Assembly (NCBI RefSeq): GCF_000150275.1
Contig: NW_002060949.1
Span: forward strand, 927,836 to 991,835
Length of the DNA stretch: 64,000 nucleotides
Reading direction: 5' to 3'
DNA from: Trichoplax adhaerens
Taxonomy: Eukaryota > Placozoa > Uniplacotomia > Trichoplacea > Trichoplacidae
The position numbers and the translations under genes are program-made. Shown here piece by piece: positions 10,463-23,647 of this stretch (its first letter is position 1; every line of letters starts with the position of its first letter). Below the pieces are notes generated by a model. That model saw nothing but the letters and a program-made list of their open reading frames with translations, was not told where the DNA came from and searched no databases.

Positions 10463-12643
10463 ATGGATATTTTGATCCATAAATTGACTTGCTCAAGTTG
10501 CGGAAATATCTTTAATGAGCCAAAGATTCTTCCATGCCTACATACTTTTTGTAAAAATTGCATAGAGGCATTTATGGCTGAAGGAAGTGCATTTTGTCCC
10601 GTCTGTAACAAGAAAATAGGTATGAGGCATATTGATGAATTATCTGATAATGTCTTTTTACATAGCGCTTTTGATATGCTGGCGTTAATGAAAGATAGAG
10701 AATCTTTTAATTGCGACGTTTGTGATCCTGGTGATAGTAATAGTGTAGCTTTCTTTCGTTGTCCTGAGTGTATGCAATATTTATGCGAGCTGCATGGTAG
10801 TGCTCATTTAAAAGCAAGAGCTACTAAATCTCATCAGTTATTCACTATTGATCAACTTCTCTCCAGTTGGAATTTGGCCCATCTTAATCGCCCCGCTTGC
10901 TGTAGTCAGCATTTTAAAGAACATTTATCAAGTTTTTGTGAGCAATGCGACTACCCAGTATGCAATATATGCATAGTTAATGAACACAAAGGACATCCTC
11001 ATATGGCTATTGATCATGCTAGCAATATTTTCAAACCTACAACAAGTAATTTAATCGGAGAAGCTAAACCTCGTATCATAGAACTGCGCGACGCTATTTC
11101 TGGAATTGAAGAAATGTGTAAGAATATTAGCGAAAATGCTGATTTAGCTCTTGATGATATCGAGGAATGCTTCAATAGACAAATTAACACCTTAATGGAG
11201 CGTCGAAAGCAACTAGTAACCGAAGTTCAGACCTGCAGAATGGAACGACTAGAAGCTTTACATGAACAACGAGATAGGTTACAAATGCGACTGTTAAGTG
11301 TGAGTGAGATGTACAGTTTTGTAAATGATGCCGTTAAAAACGGCAATGCTGCAGATTATTTGGATATCAAAAATGCAATTAACGAACAACTTCAAGCAAT
11401 CATCAAGCATAAAGAAGAATTAGATGTTGTTGAAGAAGACTATATAGCATTTCATCCTAACGATATTGCTACTCAGGTAGCAATTAAATTCCTCGGCTAT
11501 ATCGATACACGCTATGCTTATCCTCCTTTATGTACAGCAGAAGGTCCCGGCTTAGAAATAGCTAGAAGAGTCGAGCCTACTGTCTTTACAGTGTTAACGA
11601 AAGATAAAAAAGGTAAACTATTAACTCGTGGCAGTGACAACATTGAGGTTATCATTGAAGGGAAAGGGAGAAAAGATGTACAAATTATCGACAATGAAGA
11701 TGGAAGTTATACAGTAACTTATATTCCAATACCAATTAGTGAAAATGTTGTTCATATATATGTGAAAGGTCTACCAATTTTAGGGAGTCCTTTTAGAGTT
11801 CCCTTTAATGTACGTGATTACACAAATATTACTTCGCCATTAATTATATTAGGTAGATATGGACTCAATATAGGTGAATTTCGTTCACCATCTGGGGTCG
11901 CTATTGACGATAAGAGGTGCCTACTAGCTGTTTGCGATCGAGATAATATTAGAATCCAAATATTTGATTTAGCTAGTTATGAGCATGTCAGTAGTATCGA
12001 TGTTTCAGGTCATATGCAAGATGGCCCATTCGACATTGCTATTGACGGCAAAGGTCGTTTATTAACAACTGATCCAAAAGGCAATGGTATATTTGTCTTC
12101 GATGGTGATGGAAATATGTTATATAAAATTGGAAGCCGAGGGCAAGAAGCTGGCCAATTTGGCGGGCTATGTTATATTGCTGTTGATAATGCAAATAATA
12201 TCTATATCTGTGATAGCGATAATTCCCGCATCCAAGTATTTGAAGAAAGGGGTACTCTAGTAGACTGCTATGGTAACTATGGAAATGAAATGAGACAATT
12301 TAATTTGCCCGCGGGTATTTCAATAGGATCGAATAGCAATATCTATATCGCCGATCGAGGCAATCATCGTATACAAATTCTGGATTCTAATGGTCAATTT
12401 ATTCATGCATTTGGCGTAAGAGGTAGTCTTAATGGAGAATTTGATTTTCCTCATGGCATAGCAACAGATGTTCAAAATAACGTTATTGTTGCCGATCATT
12501 ACAATACTAGGTTGCAAATTTTTAATTCAGAAGGAGAGATTATACATAAAATTGATAACATCATCTTACCACATTGTGTCGCCTGTGATCGATGTGGACA
12601 TATTTATGTTACAACTAAGGATAATAGGATTTATGTATTTTAG
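10463..12643 (+). CDS. TRIM-NHL protein (RING, two B-boxes, coiled coil, filamin, NHL repeats)
   Basis: A single 726-residue exon. Residues 10-48 form a C3HC4 RING (Cys10, Cys13, Cys25, His27, Cys30, Cys33, Cys45, Cys48), predicting E3 ubiquitin ligase activity. B-box 1 spans about 84-126 and B-box 2 about 146-184 (SFCEQCDYPVCNIC). A coiled coil lies around 200-330, a filamin-type Ig domain around 365-450 (NEDGSYTVTYIP, GSPFRV), then five or six NHL repeats from about 460 to the end (IGEFRSPSGVAID, AGQFGGLCYIAVD, MRQFNLPAGISIG, NGEFDFPHGIATD). This order is that of the TRIM2/TRIM3/TRIM71 class. Members ubiquitinate substrates or bind RNA through the NHL propeller; which applies here is not visible. 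The ATG at 10463 is chosen because the RING starts at once; the upstream frame has only a TTG. The lack of introns contrasts with the neighbours and may reflect retroposition or intron loss. Confidence 0.93.
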   Translation: MDILIHKLTCSSCGNIFNEPKILPCLHTFCKNCIEAFMAEGSAFCPVCNKKIGMRHIDELSDNVFLHSAFDMLALMKDRESFNCDVCDPGDSNSVAFFRCPECMQYLCELHGSAHLKARATKSHQLFTIDQLLSSWNLAHLNRPACCSQHFKEHLSSFCEQCDYPVCNICIVNEHKGHPHMAIDHASNIFKPTTSNLIGEAKPRIIELRDAISGIEEMCKNISENADLALDDIEECFNRQINTLMERRKQLVTEVQTCRMERLEALHEQRDRLQMRLLSVSEMYSFVNDAVKNGNAADYLDIKNAINEQLQAIIKHKEELDVVEEDYIAFHPNDIATQVAIKFLGYIDTRYAYPPLCTAEGPGLEIARRVEPTVFTVLTKDKKGKLLTRGSDNIEVIIEGKGRKDVQIIDNEDGSYTVTYIPIPISENVVHIYVKGLPILGSPFRVPFNVRDYTNITSPLIILGRYGLNIGEFRSPSGVAIDDKRCLLAVCDRDNIRIQIFDLASYEHVSSIDVSGHMQDGPFDIAIDGKGRLLTTDPKGNGIFVFDGDGNMLYKIGSRGQEAGQFGGLCYIAVDNANNIYICDSDNSRIQVFEERGTLVDCYGNYGNEMRQFNLPAGISIGSNSNIYIADRGNHRIQILDSNGQFIHAFGVRGSLNGEFDFPHGIATDVQNNVIVADHYNTRLQIFNSEGEIIHKIDNIILPHCVACDRCGHIYVTTKDNRIYVF

Positions 12644-14116
12644 CACAGTAAAATAATATTGAAAGCTACTTAAATTAACAATCATCAAATCTTTGTGGTA
12701 ATGTAATAACATGATAACAATCATGGTTAATAATAATGCGATGTTTAGTAGTGCTATACAATACAGCAAAACAGTAGTAAGCACAGATTTTGGTAGACTG
12801 CCAGCAAGATATGTTCAAAACACTTATACTTAGTATGTAATTTTATTTCGTTGCATAATAGCAACAGCGATCTTATAAAAATAATAATACATGATCTCCA
12901 TCGTAATTAAATGATATATTTTATCATTTCCAATCTTGATGTTCCTTTTCGCCCGTAGCTACGGTAGAGTTACGAGATATAGCTCTGTTTGTTTTTCTAA
13001 GATAATCATTTCGTTTAACAACACTTTCGGTGTATTAAATTCCTATTATATGATATTTTATCAATTGATTGCATTTCATGCAAGCGTATCACAAACCTCG
13101 ATTAAAAAGTTATTTGATTAAATGTATAACATTTGCAGGATATAACTGATTAATAGATAGATTTTTATGATGTTTTGACGTAAAGGTATGGTCCTACTAA
13201 TATTTTCTTACGACATTGCGATACGAGGCTGCTTACAACTCGCAGGGAGATCATTGTATGATTAGCGTTAGCTTATTCGCAAGCTTTATAAAAGAATTTA
13301 CCATAAGAAAATATCAGCTAATCGGATTAGTTTCAAGATACATTATATTAATGATTTTACGACACAAAAAAATTGTTAAACCAAAGATAAACACTATTTT
13401 GGGGATTTAGGCTTACTTCAAGTTGTAGCAAATAAGGTGCCAGCTAAATTAGTTCCGAGAGCAAGTCAAGAGATATTACGGCTAATAATATAATTATTAT
13501 AATAGCAGCTAATTTTACGCTACAGTACATGCTGTTCAGTGCTTATACAAATCTAAACACAATTTGCAACTTTATGACTCTTTACACGCCCATTAACTGA
13601 CAATTACTGTAGTGAAGAAGGTATAGAATATGGATTAAAAAAGAATTAAAGAAAGCATTATATGAAGTGTACTAAAGTATTCTATATTTTATAGTCTGCC
13701 CTGTATTACAATCTGTGAAATTCGTTATATCATATTAGCATCATAGAGCCAATCATTGAGCACACAATATACAGCAGTGATATCATTTACACCAAAGACA
13801 ATATTTATGAGACAATTATATCAGACCAAGAAAAATAAAATTATGTGTAAACACTAGAATCGCACTTATAATAAGAAAATATTAGAAATAGCAACAGCAA
13901 TGAAAAATTTAAATTTTCTAAAATATATACAGCTCAAGTAAAATCAATTATGAGTAATTATAGTAACAAAGTTGCAATAATGTAACATAGTGAATCGATA
14001 GCTAATAGAGATAATAACATTGTAAATATAAATACATCACAAGAATCTCAATGCGGTCGTCGATGGTTTTCTCTCACGAACTGACAACGGTGACATGCTA
14101 TACTGTAAATGTTAAA
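12644..14116. other. Intergenic, convergent 3' ends of TRIM-NHL and RADX
   Basis: About 1.5 kb of AT-rich sequence between two convergent genes. The open frames here (for example 12936-13121 and 13216-13410) are short, biased toward hydrophobic AT-rich codons and resemble nothing known. Confidence 0.5.
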
Positions 14117-17100
14117 TCACGTACCGATTTGATCACAATTTTCTATTAAAAAACCTCGATTTATAACTGCTTCTATAATAGCATCGCCATGGTTATAGAT
14201 ATCAATTTCAAACAAAAATCGTTTGCTTTGTAATTGATTTTCGATCTCTTTTACATATTCAGGTGTGATAGAATGCCTAACCGATAGAGTACCGCGCGAT
14301 AGTACTGAACATATATCGAAAGTAGACTGAGTATCGTTAGGTGGATAATTTCCAGCCATGCGATAATCACGATCAGTATTTGTAATCGGAATAAAGAATG
14401 CATCTATTGCTATATTCCTATTTAAACTTAACAAAGTTAAAATCCAATACTCATCAATAGCATCATAACGATCTGAGTTAATGGCGATAGGTATAGCCAT
14501 TTCACCAGGAATCGAAATATCTTTATTAATTTCAAGGCCATAAAGGCGTTCGTGCGCACCTTGCGGACTCTCCTGTTAAATATAAATAGTAATTTTATTA
14601 TAAACAGATTAGTGTACCCGGACATATATAAATACGCCAGCGAAAAAGTACGGTACATTTTTTTGTGCAGTAGTTTTAAAGATTATACCCGTTCATTGGA
14701 GTGGAACGGGCCTTATGAAAATCAATCTTCCAGAACCTTCGCACAGTACGTTACTTCTACAGTAGTTTTAAAATACATTACTGGACCATATTACTGTTAC
14801 TTAAGGAAAAAGACTATAAATGCGGACGGATACAATTACTTCATATAATATAGATAGATGTTTAGTTAACAATTTAATATTATTTATTTGTTTATAGCAC
14901 GATCATTCCTACTGATATACGTAAAACAATTTGTATTACCTCCGAAATACAGTCGCCGACATCGTCTCTTTTTTGGCTATATATTCCACTATCGTGCGAA
15001 TATACTATGCTAGTATTGATCGGCGGATTATGGAGTATCGTCGACGAAGATAACTTCTTTCCGTCATTTAAATTACATACTACAAGGTGAGATACAATAG
15101 CCTGCATTTTAAATCGCTCTGATTGCCGGTAGTGTATCTCTTTCGCTCGCTTAGCAACTACTTTTGCTGTTGTAATCTAAATCAAAAAAACATTGCACTT
15201 AAGGTCATGAATAAAAGCTAGGTATTGCAACAATAAATATATGCTTAACAATGAGACGTACATCTATGTCATTGCCATCAAATGCTGACATGATATTTTG
15301 CAAATCAATTGGACAAGGTGGATAACAGTAATATCCTCCGTAGCAAGCATGAGAAAGGATTTCCTTGGCTTCATCAGACAAACACCATCTAAGCAGTTGT
15401 TGATATACAATACAATCGCCAAACACGGGATCCTTTACACTTGTGGATACTGCACTTCTAACGCATAGCTTTCATATTTCATGATTAATCAATCAATTCC
15501 AATATATATGAATGATCAAAGTTATCAACACTGTATGATAAATAGTACATGTAGATCTTGTTATTGTGATTGTAAGGTATCAATTACCTGCGAATAAATA
15601 GTAGTGGATAAGTGCAAGTAGCGAACACTTGCGGAATTTCTTAAGGTGTGATGCACCATAACACTTGAACATATTAGTATTTTGCCTTAATTAGAATAGT
15701 AAAATATGTCCCTTATTAGTTACTAATCAACATCAATTCGTATTATTTTATTTCGCATCTAGCAGACCTATCTCAATTTCTCTTATCATTTCCGGTTGTG
15801 ACAGAGCGTAAATTCTCACAATAATTGGCCAGTTGCAAGAACCGTCATATAAATGGATCCAAAATGATTCCGACATTTCTACTCATACACAACAATTGAA
15901 GTGCTATTAAAATAGTTAATCATGTAAAACTATATACAGTAACAACATGATTGCCTAAATGGTGATAATATAAATTTCGTAAATTTATTTGATAGAGTAG
16001 TTTTAATACATACAGTATATATAAAATAAAAGAATAAAAGCTTAGCTTGTACTAACAATGAGCCGTGTATACTATCCAACTTACCACCGGATTGATTAGA
16101 TTTTCTACTCCAACGATACGGTCTGCCAACGTATGTAACCAAACCCATCACATCACATATACAATTACTTTTTAAATTTATAAGAGATACGCTGTTATGA
16201 AAATTATGGTACAGAGTCGGTAAATCATTGTACAAGTTAATATCGCTCAATATAACAATTTCTCCTTTAGGATTAGAGGGGTTTACTGCAAATTCGAGTT
16301 GACTGATATCATCCAGTAATTCTAAGAATGAAGAATTAATAGCAAGATGCTCTTAATTCGCACAGTGATTAGTATTTACTCAATCACAGATGTAATAAAT
16401 GTTATGATCATCTACTCCTTATTTCTCATTCGTCAAGCCGATAATCACGTATTAATATATTATTTTGCTCTAAACTGATATAAAATCAATTAGAAATATG
16501 TACAGTATATAGTCGGCACTCATAAATAAATGATATTAAGGAATGAATCTTTCCTAGGCTAATAAAACTGATAATTATTGTATAATCAATAAGTTAAGAA
16601 ACGTTCACTATATTCTTACCATTGTCAGCTCTCGTAATATATTCATGTGCTGGACGAACTTTATAGCCGTTAACCAAAATAACATCGTCAACTTTCAATA
16701 GTTTAAAGTATTTAACGGCTACATTGCTCCATAAGCAAATCGACACGGCAGATGAGGCATCGGCAACAATAATCGTCATAACATACGGTAATTTATTTTT
16801 ATCGCTAATTTTCCCGTAATGGCTGAGTCTTGATTTCTTGACAATTCTGCCAATAATTGGTGGATAAGACTTGTGTTTATCTCCTTTGGTTTCAAATAGT
16901 CTGGTGACATCTTCAATGTTAGCAACTTTTTTGTAAGTTTGAATTGCAGATGCTTCCGTCATTCTAACTGCAGAATTACCGACATATTCATCCCAGATGC
17001 TTCCATAATAGTCTACGTCATTCCACATTGGCAAATAGTATCTAAATGGATTGGAATAGTTACTTTGCAAAATATATTACGTTGAATAGCAGATTATACA

Positions 17101-18318
17101 CATTCTACAGTTCCATACACTTAAACAAGCTAGGAATAACAATTTATAGTATAGGTATACTATCATATACAAAAATTGTACAGTTATAATTTTCGAGTAA
17201 GAAAGGAATTCTAACTTACGGCATATATCTTACGGCAAAAAGTACACTTGCACCCTATCACATGCTATTAAAGACAATCTATAGCTATCATTGCTCGAAC
17301 AAGTTATCTTGACCTCACCTACGTCTAGAAGCAAGTGGCAAAGAGTCAATCTCACGTTCTGAAGCTTCTGGGCCAAATCGCAATTCGTGTTCGAGATCAA
17401 GCGCAAAATCATTGGCAACAATCTGCAAATCTTCAATATATATATAAGGCTTGCCTCGAACATCAGCTTCATTGTATTTAATAGTCGTGCGTTGTATATC
17501 GACAACAGAGTGAGTTTGAAGTAATCCTTTGTGAATCATGGAGTTATACTTGTGTGAAAGAACAAATTTGGCCTTAAGTCTACCATCGCTTATAGTTAAA
17601 TCGAATGTATCCAGTGGTAATTCATCGTCATCGGTATAGTTTTCATGATATGCAATATCTGTGAGGTATCTAAAATATATCGATAAATTGTATTATCACT
17701 ACAAGCCGTACTAATTACTGTAGTTGAACATAGATTTAGTATAATTGATTGAAAGAGCTGTAAGTATGAACCTGTAGACAGCAGTGGCTACGGTCTTGTA
17801 TATATGTGGTCTACTGACTACGGGTAAAAGTGCAAACTACTACTATTTTTCATCAATACATGCGATATACAGAACTGTCCCCTAGGTACAGTACACATCA
17901 ACTGGTATCATAGCTGCAGCAATTGTACAGTGTACTATACACTCTCGTATAGTCCGTGAAATATGCTATCGATGGATAGAGCTTAAAGCAGCTACATTTC
18001 GCTAATACATCATTTAAGAAGTAAGACGCATCATTCCATTTAAGTTCTCTCTATCAAGGATCAACACTTGTCGGTTGTCCAGGATGGATTATATTATAGT
18101 TATTCGTGCATATGGAAGCGTGTGTGTTATTGTCCACTATCTTATTCAAATAGTCCAATTTATAATGTAATGGTTATTATGGAGTATGAAATTAGTCTGC
18201 CTCTTTGTTACCTTTCGATTTCCGTGACCACCGATACAAACTTTGAGTTTGTATCTTGATTGGATGCATTGACCAAAATATTACGTAGCGGAGTTAATCG
18301 CAATTGCTCGTCTTGCAT
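14117..18318 (-). CDS. RADX: RPA-related protein RADX (single-strand DNA binding, OB folds)
   Basis: Nine exons encode about 752 residues: 18318-18212, 17669-17319, 17062-16620, 16321-16085, 15878-15768, 15685-15588, 15468-15250, 15176-14940, 14572-14117. RADX binds single-stranded DNA at replication forks and restrains RAD51. Matches to vertebrate RADX (855 aa) occur in order: EIERYLTDI, FDLTISDGRLKAKFVLS, YYLPMWNDVDYYGSIW, IGRIVKKSRLSHYGK, VADASSAVSICLW, CICDVMGLVTYVGRP, FWIHLYDGS, YALSQPEM, GGYYCYPPCP and AKRAKEIHYRQSERFKMQAIV. The start is uncertain: the ATG at 18318 is the first in the open frame, but coding potential continues upstream to an acceptor near 18371, so another 5' exon may exist. 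The exon 7 acceptor (AAAG at 15469) and its donor (15250 or 15262) are also less sure. The C-terminal exon is poorly conserved. Confidence 0.87.
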
Positions 18319-18869
18319 AGGTCGCAACGTCGTATTCTCTTTAGCACCTGCTTCAATTTTAAAATTACACTGCACAAAATTGAGCAGATATTAACGGCAA
18401 TGAAGATGGATGTCACCTACTGTAGGATTTGTTGTTCAACTAGTTTCTCTTGGCGATTTTAATCTTTCAACTGTAAATATTACTTCGTCTTGAAGATGGT
18501 GCAATCTAACTGTGGCAATCAATACGACAACACTAAATTGAAGTTGATGAATTCCTTACTCGTCCTTGCGTCCTAACGTCTGTATGATTCCTGTATACCA
18601 TAAATGCATCCTTTGCCCGGTTATGAATTTCTGTCCGAAGAGTCGACCGACTACAACTACTGAACTCAAATTTTAGCGATTCTATTAGAACGGGCTCCTT
18701 ATTCTTTTCAATCGATTGGAGTGTTTGCAGTTTCAATCTTGGCGTTTTTCTGACCCGTTTGTGTCGTTTTCAATAAGATTTCCTCCAATGTATTGACTTT
18801 GAGATATGTTGCAATTACTGATTTTCGCAGGTTGTTGAGCAGCATTATCTCGAGACGAAGGCGGGCACT
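18319..18869. other. 5' region of RADX
   Basis: Probably holds the RADX promoter and possibly an unassigned first exon. A minus-strand frame around 18533-18736 is Lys/Arg-rich but has no ATG, ends in a stop and does not join RADX in frame, so it was not called. Confidence 0.4.
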
Positions 18870-19108
18870 TCAGTACTGTACTGTACAGTACAGTACAAGT
18901 ACAGTATGTCGTGAGTTGAATGTCATTACACGTACAGTACAGTACAGTACTGTACCGTACAGTGTACAGTATTACAGTCGTAACAGTCTACAGTCTGTTG
19001 TACTGTAAAGTTCAGTACTGTAGCCTAAAAGGTACAGTACTGTACAGTACAGTATTGAGATGTCGTTCTACAGTACTGTACTGTACTGTACTGTACGGTA
19101 CAGTACAA
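18870..19108. repeat. GTAC/TACAGTAC palindrome-rich cluster 3
   Basis: The densest of the three clusters: runs such as TACAGTACAGTACAGTACTG and its complement repeat over about 240 bp. It begins about 550 bp upstream of the proposed RADX start codon, in the 5' flank as for the other two clusters. Short spacers between runs are not conserved between clusters. Confidence 0.85.
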
Positions 19109-20935
19109 GATTTCGACTACAGGTAACGAGAACGAGAAGTTAGTTATTAAAGTGAATTAAGATTAAATCTTTCAGTAACTGCTGGAACCAAAGTAGTCGA
19201 ACATTCAAGAAAAAGAAAGCAAACAACCAAGTTGAACAGAGTATTTCCTGTACGTACATCAACTAGATTAGTAAAGCACTGTGCTGTACTACATAGGGAC
19301 TACCATACTAGAAATATTCCACTCGTCTGTAAAATCTTTTGCGTGTCCTTACTATAAATTACAGGTTGATACAATAGTAGTTTACGATTCTTCTGTCGAA
19401 AATTGTAGATTAATTGGTTTTTTGACGTCAATTGCAGCTTGCACACCAAACTACTGTACCACTTATTTCCTTGTCAAAACTCTACCTCCCAGGGTCTACA
19501 CTAATCACTTTGTATCAAACTACTTGTATCTTGCTTATGTCAACAAAGAATCCGGTCAATCAACCGGCAGTTAATGGACAGTAACTGCGCAAAATGAATT
19601 GTCGCCCCTTCTGGACTGTGCATGACACTGCTAACACTACCGTCGATGTCAAAGGCTGAGTCAGTTCATTTGCTCAATATTTGGTCCAATGCTGATGATC
19701 ATCAGTACTACAGTATCTAATTTAATAAAACTCTGAGAAATGAGCGGACAGCCAAGTAGCGTCAGTACAATGCTTTCTTGTAAGATAGTACCTACTTCTA
19801 AATTGACAACCACAGTACGATCAGCGGGGCTGGAAAGATTACTAAGTTGCTAAGGATAAGATAAGTATGTGTAATTTACTGTAGTGTTTGCTTGTCAGAC
19901 AGTGAGCTAATACAAATTGGTTGATAGTGCTACACTTCTGTTTTTGCCATTGCAGTCTGGCAGTTTTCCAGTTTAAATGGTAATTCATGTTGAGCACTTG
20001 CACAATGTTAATGAAGGGAGTATGCAGTAGAGTCTTCAGAAATTCGACCGTCCATTAATTAATTATAAGTCTATTGTACCGTATAAAGTCACGGCCCAAT
20101 TACGTTAGCTTAGTATATTCGTAACTATAGATCTGGTAGCTCGATTTACGGACTGTTACATCATGGACTGTTATCAAAGGTACAGCCATGTCAAGTATTA
20201 GTTTAGTACCATTCTAGAATTACTGTATTTGCTCGGTCTAACCGTATTCAATGAAAGAACTACCAAGGCCCTTCGGATACCATTGGTATAACGAGTCTAC
20301 AAAATTCAATGCTGACTTGTTTACAAGCGAATTCCACTTTACTATAAACATTTATCGATAGTTTTATATCTTTAACTGTCGCTATTACTATATATCGAGG
20401 TGAGAGACTTGAACATTACTCATGTAACTCATTTTCTATTCCAGGCTAGGCATTAATCGACCTGGACGGCCAGAAATTATGATTGCAATCTAGGCATGAT
20501 TAAAAGATAGCTATCGAATTGATTCCAATGCCGGCAAAGCGAAAGCGAAGAAATAACTACAGTAGTTAGGCTGATTTGCTCATTGATATACCTATAGTAA
20601 AAGCGAAAACAAACCTGTAAAACATTGATTGAAGCAAAGATACTGTAGCACCGTATACAGCACGAAATATTGAAATTGGACAATTCAACTATACTTTAAC
20701 GTACGTGTACAATAATCAAAGGTAATCTGTTCCATCAGGATATTTAAGTGTAACTATGATTACATATATATATATATATACGAGTATATATGATTAATGG
20801 TCTACTCGTAACGCATAAGTAATCGTAATGTAGCCATTACTAACATAATTAATTAACATATTTTTGTGAATTTAAATAACTAAATTAGCTAATGTACTCG
20901 AATATGCCATACAGGTTGTTGCACTAAAGCCAATA
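19109..20935. other. Boundary between housekeeping block and lipase array
   Basis: No recognisable exon on either strand. The longest open frame (19281-19574, plus) resembles nothing known and has no flanking splice or promoter context that supports it. A (TA)n run lies at about 20763-20780. The last few hundred bases should include the LIP-1 promoter. Confidence 0.5.
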
Positions 20936-23647
20936 ATGATGGATAATAAAATTGCAACTCAATATTCCTCTAAGATAATGATAGCTAGTGTTGTTATTTT
21001 AGCCATAATTCAAGCATGTGCTGGAATTCATCCACTTCCAGGTAACTTTTCTTCGTAATTTAAATATTTTTTAAAAGGATTGTATTATTCAACTCATAGC
21101 CTGACGTATGTGAACTGTACGATTTATGATTGCAAGTAATTCTCTGTATCAAGAAAGCGTAGAATGATTACATGAAATTGATAGAGTTTTATACATTGTG
21201 CTAATGTAGGCTTAATTAATGACGATTTCAGCAATATTTGTTGCGCAAATTCATTATAATTATGCTAGATAATACTCATGGTATGTTGATCTTAAATTTC
21301 TTCTTTTGTCCTTTCCATTTCAGGCACATTCACATCAACAGATAAGGTTTGCGATCCAGACCCTCGTCTAGGCTGTTTCTCTCATCAATCTCCTTTTGAC
21401 CGTATTCTGGTTCCTCTGCCACAATCTTCCAGGAAAATCGGTGTATTATTTTGGCTGTACACAAGATTTTGCAGTTATCAATCTATTCACTACAGTAATC
21501 CCTATTCAATCAGTCCATCCAATTTCAAGGGCAATAAGGATACGAAGATAATTGTCCACGGTTATTTGGACGACAGTTCAACATACTGGATGAACGATAT
21601 GAAAGACAAGCTGCTGCAATTGGATGATTTTAACGTTATCCTCGTTGACTGGAGTGGATCGCAGCTGCTGTTAGCTGGTTCTCGTGCTGATTATCTACTT
21701 TCAGTAGCTAATACGCGAATTGTAGGGGCTCAAATTGGGGAATTAATTAAAGCCTTACCTGTTTCCAGAGAAAGAATACATATCATCGGTCACAGCTTGG
21801 GTGCTCATATTGCCAGCTATGCAGGTAAGATAAACGGTAAAGTTGACTTGCAAGGATATATTACGAAAAGTCTCATCGATAGCTACACGTGGTGAAAGTG
21901 TTAATATACAGGACTGTAGAATGTAGAATCTAACCAACTTTAAATTGTGGAACTTATTCATAAAATTGATTACACATTTAATGAATATACTACTGCCTGT
22001 TCAAGCTGTTCAAGCCAACTCATAAAAACATTTACTTAGTTTAAATTGAGATTGAAATAACATAAAACATTGAAGTACGATTATGCATACCGTACTGCAA
22101 TCGTGGTATATGATTGGCTATTATAATTTAAAATTAATTGGATACCCGTGCCGCTATTTTATTCCTGAATATAAATTTTTCATCGTTTATCTGCTTTAGC
22201 AAATCGAGCAGATTTAGTTGGTCGCATAACTGGACTTGACCCAGCTGCCCCGCTATTCCAGGATATGGTCACAGATATTCGATTGGATAAAACAGATGCT
22301 CTATTTGTTGACGTTATTCATACCGATACCAACCCATTTATTGGAATTGATGGATTTGGAACTAAAAATCCATCCGGCCATGTAGATTTTTGGCCAAACG
22401 GTGGAGAAAGCCAGCCTGGCTGCCTTAAGCCTTTACAAAAACAGCTAGAAACCAAGAAGATTCCGACGAAATTAGAGAAGAGAGATTTAGAAGAGACCCT
22501 AGAACTTACGCGCAATGTTGTATGCTGTGATCATAACCGAGCTCAGCAGTTATTTACTGAATCAATTGATAAGTCATGCTCGTTAATTGCCTACCCATGT
22601 AATAATTATCAAGACTTTCTTCACGGTAAATGTATGAAATGCAATGGAAAATGCGCCTCTATGGGATATCATGCAATCGATTATAGCCATATTCATTTCA
22701 AACAAAGACTATTTATTCTAACAGATCCTGAAAAGCCTTACTGCGGTAAATAGAAGCTGAGTGTAAATCATTAACATGTAATTCTGTAAAAACAAGATAC
22801 AGCATGGCTTTATTGCATCCATTGTCATCCAAAGTAATATCGTGTTATTTCTAATCTTGTAGCTTATAATTATGCAATAAATATCGCTGAAAGTGTCGGT
22901 GAAAGTGAAGACGACTGGTTTCCAATGGCTCCGAAGATAATATTTTTAAAGATCTACGGTAATCTAGCTATTTCTGCAGATATCAAACTGGAAAGGTAAT
23001 AGAGTTATTGCGATGTTCAACAATTAATAATATCCGAATGAATTCAATGATAACGTTCAAACACTATAGGAATATCCAAACTCTTACAATTTTTCCATTA
23101 AATGCGCATTCTTTTGATAGATCAGTGCAAATAAAATCTAGCGACAAGCAATTTATTATTACTAGTAAAGAAAATCTTGGAGAAATCAAACGTATTGACG
23201 TTTGGCAAGATAATAATCCGTTAGGAATAAAGTGGTTTATTCATACGATTAATATAGTAGGGAATCAAGGGACAAAAACGTAAGATCATTTATCAACCTT
23301 TCATTTCTCTGTGCCCGCTAGCATGCTAAGCTATGTTTATGTGTTATTTATCATAAAAATGATATTAGTGTTATTTGAGATTCACTTCTTTTAGTATAGA
23401 AATGATAATGAAGTTTCTAGTAAAAACCTGTATCATGTAGACATATAGGAATTACTATTTCTCCTTTATCCGTTGTTTATAACCCGTATAGTAAAGTTGA
23501 ACGATTTTGACCTAAGTTGTCATTAACGATAGCGTTACTAATTAATTGATTATCGTTCTTTTCGATAGGTATAAATTTTGCTTCAAAAATTGGAACAAAA
23601 CCGATAAAGCAACCGCAGATGCTTTAGACAAAACGGTGAAATGCTAG
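20936..23647 (+). CDS. LIP-1: secreted pancreatic-type lipase with PLAT domain
   Basis: Six exons encode 507 residues: 20936-21041, 21324-21824, 22200-22745, 22863-22995, 23121-23279, 23569-23647. A hydrophobic signal segment follows a short basic start (about residues 15-30). The alpha/beta hydrolase domain opens with VCDPDPRLGCF and contains VHGY (oxyanion region), FNVILVDWS, the nucleophile elbow GHSLGAH (Ser193), GLDPA (Asp216) and CCDHNRA (His314). The segment between lid cysteines is long, about 34 residues and highly charged. Exons 4-6 give a PLAT/LH2 beta-sandwich (IKRIDVWQDNN...WFIHTINIV). The expected activity is extracellular hydrolysis of acylglycerols or phospholipids; substrate is not predictable. 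A second Met at residue 15 could also start the signal peptide. AATAAA occurs near 23785. This is the first gene of a five-gene same-strand array. Confidence 0.9.

Noticed and set aside
14437-14848. Overlapping frames on both strands near the RADX last exon
   Set aside because: They are shadows of the exon at 14117-14572; the exon frame is the one that joins RADX in phase.
18533-18736. Basic open frame upstream of RADX on the minus strand
   Set aside because: No ATG, ends in a stop, and no splice site joins it to RADX in frame; it does not match the RADX N-terminus.
18870-19108. CRISPR-like array
   Set aside because: Repeat words are short, overlapping and irregularly spaced with no constant spacer length, and the genome is eukaryotic.
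19281-19574. 97-residue plus-strand frame
   Set aside because: No recognisable family, signal peptide or splice context; length is compatible with chance.
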